DNA from: Brevundimonas vancanneytii | Lineage (GTDB): Bacteria > Pseudomonadota > Alphaproteobacteria > Caulobacterales > Caulobacteraceae | DNA length: 10,241 nucleotides | Reading direction: 5' to 3' | Assembly (NCBI GenBank): GCA_945874855.1 | Contig: CAMCIP010000073.1 | Span: 1-10,241 of the forward strand | Shown: in pieces, positions 6,135 through 10,241 of the stretch | Numbering within the stretch: position 1 is the first letter of the stretch | Layout of the letters: each line of letters opens with the position of its first letter | The notes under the pieces: generated by a model | Seen by the model: the letters and a program-made list of their open reading frames with translations, nothing else | The model's database searches: none | What the model was told of the DNA's origin: nothing | Position numbers and translations under genes: made by a program

Positions 6135-7121
6135 ATGCACACCGCCTCCTTCGAGGGCGTCCGCGACGCCGCCCGTCAGCTTTCCGGCGTCGCCGTGCGC
6201 ACCCCCCTGGTCGAGAGCCCGGCGCTGAACGACCGCCTCGGCGGGCGCGTCCTGCTGAAATGCGAGACCCTGCAGCACGCAGGCGCCTTCAAGTTCCGGG
6301 GCGCCTGGAACCGGATCAGCCGGCTGACGCCCGAGGAGCTTCAGCGCGGCGTGGTGGCCTATTCCTCGGGCAACCATGCCCAGGCCGTGGCCGCGGCGGC
6401 CCGGCGGATGGGCACATCGGCCATCATCGTCATGCCCGCCGACAGTCCCCGGGTGAAGGTCGAGGGCGTCATCGCCTTCGGCGGCGAGGTGCGCAGCTAC
6501 GACCGCTATCGCGAGAGCCGCGAGGCCATCGGCGAGGAGATCGCCCGGACCCGCGGCAGCGTCCTGGTCCGCCCCTTCGACGACCCCTTCGTCATCGAGG
6601 GCCAGGGCACGACGGGCCTCGAGATCGTCGAACAGGCCGCAGAGATCGGCGCCCCGATCGACCAGCTGCTGTGCGGGACCTCGGGCGGCGGCCTGATCGC
6701 CGGCATCAACCTGACCCTGGCCGCGCTTGCCCCCGACGTGCCCGTGATCGGGGTCGAGCCCGCCGCCTATGACGACACCCGCCGCTCCCTGGCGGCCGGC
6801 GCGCGCATGACCCATCCCCCGGTCGACAAGCCGTCCATCTGCGACGCCCTGATGACCGATCGGCCGGGCGAGCTGACCTTCCCCATCAACCGCCGCCTGC
6901 GCGAGGTCGTGACCGTGTCCGACGCCGAGGTGGCCGAGGCCGTCCGCGTCGCCTTCCGCACCCTGAAGCTGGTGGTCGAGCCCGGCGGCGCCGTCTCGCT
7001 CGCCGCCCTTCTCGCCGGCAAGGTCGAGACCCGCGACCGCACCAGCGCGATCGTGCTTTCGGGCGGCAACGTCGACCCCGGCCTGTTCGCCGACATCATC
7101 CAGGAGCGTTTCGTCCCATGA
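6135..7121 (+). CDS. PLP-dependent threonine/serine dehydratase (fold type II), no ACT domain
   Basis: This encodes 328 aa. The family removes water and ammonia from L-threonine or L-serine to give 2-oxobutanoate or pyruvate; close relatives are serine racemases and hydroxyaspartate dehydratases. The PLP-binding lysine is Lys53 in AGAFKFRGAWN. SSGNHAQAVA (77-86) binds the substrate carboxylate and PLP; GTSGGGLIAG (181-190) is the glycine-rich phosphate loop; SICDALMTDRPGELTF (234-249) and VVEPGGAVSLAALL (280-293) are typical of this group; and VLSGGNVD (307-314) lies near the PLP ring nitrogen. The length and the lack of a C-terminal regulatory ACT domain fit the short catabolic type rather than allosteric biosynthetic IlvA. 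The phosphate loop reads CGTSGGGL rather than the commoner CGGGGL, a modest difference. The stop overlaps the hydratase start by ATGA. Confidence 0.88.
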   Translation: MHTASFEGVRDAARQLSGVAVRTPLVESPALNDRLGGRVLLKCETLQHAGAFKFRGAWNRISRLTPEELQRGVVAYSSGNHAQAVAAAARRMGTSAIIVMPADSPRVKVEGVIAFGGEVRSYDRYRESREAIGEEIARTRGSVLVRPFDDPFVIEGQGTTGLEIVEQAAEIGAPIDQLLCGTSGGGLIAGINLTLAALAPDVPVIGVEPAAYDDTRRSLAAGARMTHPPVDKPSICDALMTDRPGELTFPINRRLREVVTVSDAEVAEAVRVAFRTLKLVVEPGGAVSLAALLAGKVETRDRTSAIVLSGGNVDPGLFADIIQERFVP

Positions 7122-7570
7122 CCAACCCCGGCGAGCTTCAATCCCTCATCGGCCAGGAGGTCGGCGTCTCGAAATGGTTCGAGGTCGACCAGGCCCGGAT
7201 CGACGCCTTCGCGAGGATCACCGAGGACGAGCAGTTCATCCACGTCGATCCCGAGGCGGCGAAGGCCACGCCGTTCGGCGGTACGATCGCCCACGGCTTC
7301 CTGACCCTCAGCCTCGCCTCGGCCATGAGCTATGATGCGGTCAAGCCGCTGGAGGGGGTGGTGATGGGCGTCAACTACGGCTTCGACAAACTCCGCTTCC
7401 TCGCCCCCGTGCCCGCCGGCTCCCGGGTCCGCGGCCGCTTCAAACTGCTCGCCGCCGACGACAAGGGCGGCGGCCGCTGGTTGCTGAAGCACGAGCTGAC
7501 GGTCGAGATCGACGGGGCGGACAAGCCCGCCCTGATCGCGGAATGGCTGGGGATGCAGGTCGTTGGCTGA
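7118..7570 (+). CDS. MaoC-family hydratase (hot-dog fold)
   Basis: This encodes 150 aa, a usual length for a single-domain MaoC/NodN-like protein. These enzymes add water to trans-2-enoyl-CoA (R-specific) or dehydrate the reverse; some act on other CoA esters. The hydratase-2 active-site motif is seen as ITEDEQFIHVDPEAA (34-48), with the D-x4-H dyad at Asp37 and His42, followed by FGGTIAHGFLTLSL (53-66), the central helix and lid. VNYGFDKLRFLAPVPAGSRVRGR (85-106) is the conserved second half. ATG 7118 overlaps the dehydratase stop as ATGA, with AGGAG about 11 bases upstream, so translation is coupled. The exact substrate cannot be read from the sequence. Confidence 0.9.
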   Translation: MTNPGELQSLIGQEVGVSKWFEVDQARIDAFARITEDEQFIHVDPEAAKATPFGGTIAHGFLTLSLASAMSYDAVKPLEGVVMGVNYGFDKLRFLAPVPAGSRVRGRFKLLAADDKGGGRWLLKHELTVEIDGADKPALIAEWLGMQVVG

Positions 7571-7607
7571 GCGACGGTCCGCAGGGGGTCCGGGGAGGGA
7601 CGAGCGC

Positions 7608-9296
<1,689 letters not shown>

Positions 9297-9299
9297 GCC

Positions 9300-10232
9300 T
9301 CACTCCCCCAGGCACCTCAACGCCACTTCGAGGTTCCGCAGCCCGTCCTCGCCGGTGACCGCCGGGGGTTCGCCCGAGCGGATGGCGTGGGCGAAGGCTT
9401 CGAGCTCCTTCTTCAGGGGCTCGGCGGGCCAGCTCATGACGCCGCGGGTCGAATAGCTGCCGTCGGGCTGCTGGCCGAAATATTCCGTGACCTGACGGGT
9501 CATCAGGTCGGCGACGATGAATTTGTTCGGCGTGGCGACCTGCAGGGTGCGGGTCTTGTAGGGCGTCACCCAGTTGGTGGTGATGTGGGCGATGGCCCCG
9601 TTGGCCAGGCGGAACTGCAGCAGGGCCGTGTCCTCGCGCTCGGCCCGGGTCCGCGCCAGCTGGGGCTGGACCTCGACGATCTCGCTGTCCGTCAGATGCC
9701 GGATGATGTCGATGTCGTGGACCGCCAGGTCGATCACCACCCCGACCTCGCCCATGCGCGGCGGAAAGGGGCCGACGCGGGTGATCTGGATCGAGATGAT
9801 CTGTTCGTCCGCAACGGCGCGCTTGACCGCCTCGACCGCCGGATTGAACCGTTCCACCTGACCGACCATCAGCACCCGGCCATTGGCGGCCGCCGCGTCG
9901 ATCAGGCGCCGGGCGTCGGCCACCGTCGCGGCGATCGGCTTTTCGATCAGGACATGGACGCCCCGCTCCAGCAGGGCGACGCCGACGTCGGCATGGGTCC
10001 GGTTGGGCGTGGACACCACGGCGGCGTCCAGCCCGGCCCCGACGAAGGCGTCCAGCGCGGACACCCCGGTCGCACCATGGACCGCCGCCACGCCCTCGGC
10101 CGTCGCGGCGTCGGCGTCGAACACATGGGTCAGGGCGAAGTCGCGGATGTCGGCCAGGACGCGCGCATGGTTGCGGCCCATCACGCCGGCGCCGGCGACG
10201 CCGACCTTCAGGGGGGGGTGCGAAGCGGTCAT
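9300..10232 (-). CDS. Gfo/Idh/MocA family NAD(P)-dependent oxidoreductase, possibly a UDP-GlcNAc 3-dehydrogenase type
   Basis: This encodes 310 aa, cytoplasmic. The Rossmann dinucleotide motif is VGVAGAGVMGRNHARVL (10-26), followed by VVSTPNRTHADV (72-83). GVHVLIEKPIA (91-101) carries the family EKP motif with Lys98. The second domain has VVIDLAVHDIDIIRHL (165-180), with Asp168 and His172 at the substrate-contact positions. The phrase MVGQVERFNPAVEAVK (122-137) recalls sugar-nucleotide 3-dehydrogenases of the WlbA/GnnA group, which oxidise UDP-GlcNAc(A) before amination. Caulobacterales lipid A contains 2,3-diaminoglucose, which would fit, but no aminotransferase or lpx gene is visible here, so the specific role is inference. 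The ATG at 10232 has AGGG about 6 bases upstream at the window edge. A run of eight C residues lies at codons 5-8. Confidence 0.88.
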   Translation of the reverse strand: MTASHPPLKVGVAGAGVMGRNHARVLADIRDFALTHVFDADAATAEGVAAVHGATGVSALDAFVGAGLDAAVVSTPNRTHADVGVALLERGVHVLIEKPIAATVADARRLIDAAAANGRVLMVGQVERFNPAVEAVKRAVADEQIISIQITRVGPFPPRMGEVGVVIDLAVHDIDIIRHLTDSEIVEVQPQLARTRAEREDTALLQFRLANGAIAHITTNWVTPYKTRTLQVATPNKFIVADLMTRQVTEYFGQQPDGSYSTRGVMSWPAEPLKKELEAFAHAIRSGEPPAVTGEDGLRNLEVALRCLGE

Positions 10233-10241
10233 GGCGACCCT

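Overview
The window is very GC-rich and densely coding, with GC-biased third codon positions, short gaps, ATGA start/stop overlaps and several starts that look leaderless. This style, plus the best-remembered relatives of the proteins, suggests an alphaproteobacterium, most likely Caulobacterales (Brevundimonas- or Caulobacter-like). That placement is inference from protein character; no rRNA or marker gene is present. There are no RNA genes, insertion sequences, prophage genes or CRISPR arrays.

Layout. (1) Positions 1-105 are the C-terminal tail of what looks like a prolyl-oligopeptidase-family peptidase, followed by a perfect 12-bp hairpin. (2) Positions 222-3425, plus strand, hold three proteins predicted to be exported: a DUF1223 thioredoxin-like protein, a 217-aa protein with a helical N-terminal half and a PPC-like beta domain, and, 8 bp later, a 568-aa CHAT-domain (caspase-like) protease with intact His/Cys motifs. 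(3) Positions 3428-3519 are a long hairpin built from heptamer repeats between convergent genes. (4) Positions 3524-6090, minus strand, hold glycerol kinase (glpK) translationally coupled to an APH-fold phosphotransferase of the ACAD10/11-like type. (5) A 44-bp divergent gap (6091-6134) may hold two interlocked promoters. (6) Positions 6135-9296, plus strand, hold a PLP-dependent threonine/serine dehydratase, an overlapping MaoC-type hydratase and an MHS-type MFS transporter with a large periplasmic insert. (7) Positions 9300-10232, minus strand, hold a Gfo/Idh/MocA oxidoreductase that converges on the transporter with only 3 bp between stop codons; its upstream neighbours lie outside the window.

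How the parts may work together. The best candidate for an under-described system is the exported PPC-like protein plus the exported CHAT protease: two adjacent genes, both apparently acting in the envelope, with no TPR, gasdermin or CRISPR partner in view. The glpK/phosphotransferase pair and the dehydratase/hydratase/transporter cluster look like small catabolic modules with unknown substrates. The remaining genes look like ordinary chromosomal housekeeping or accessory metabolism.
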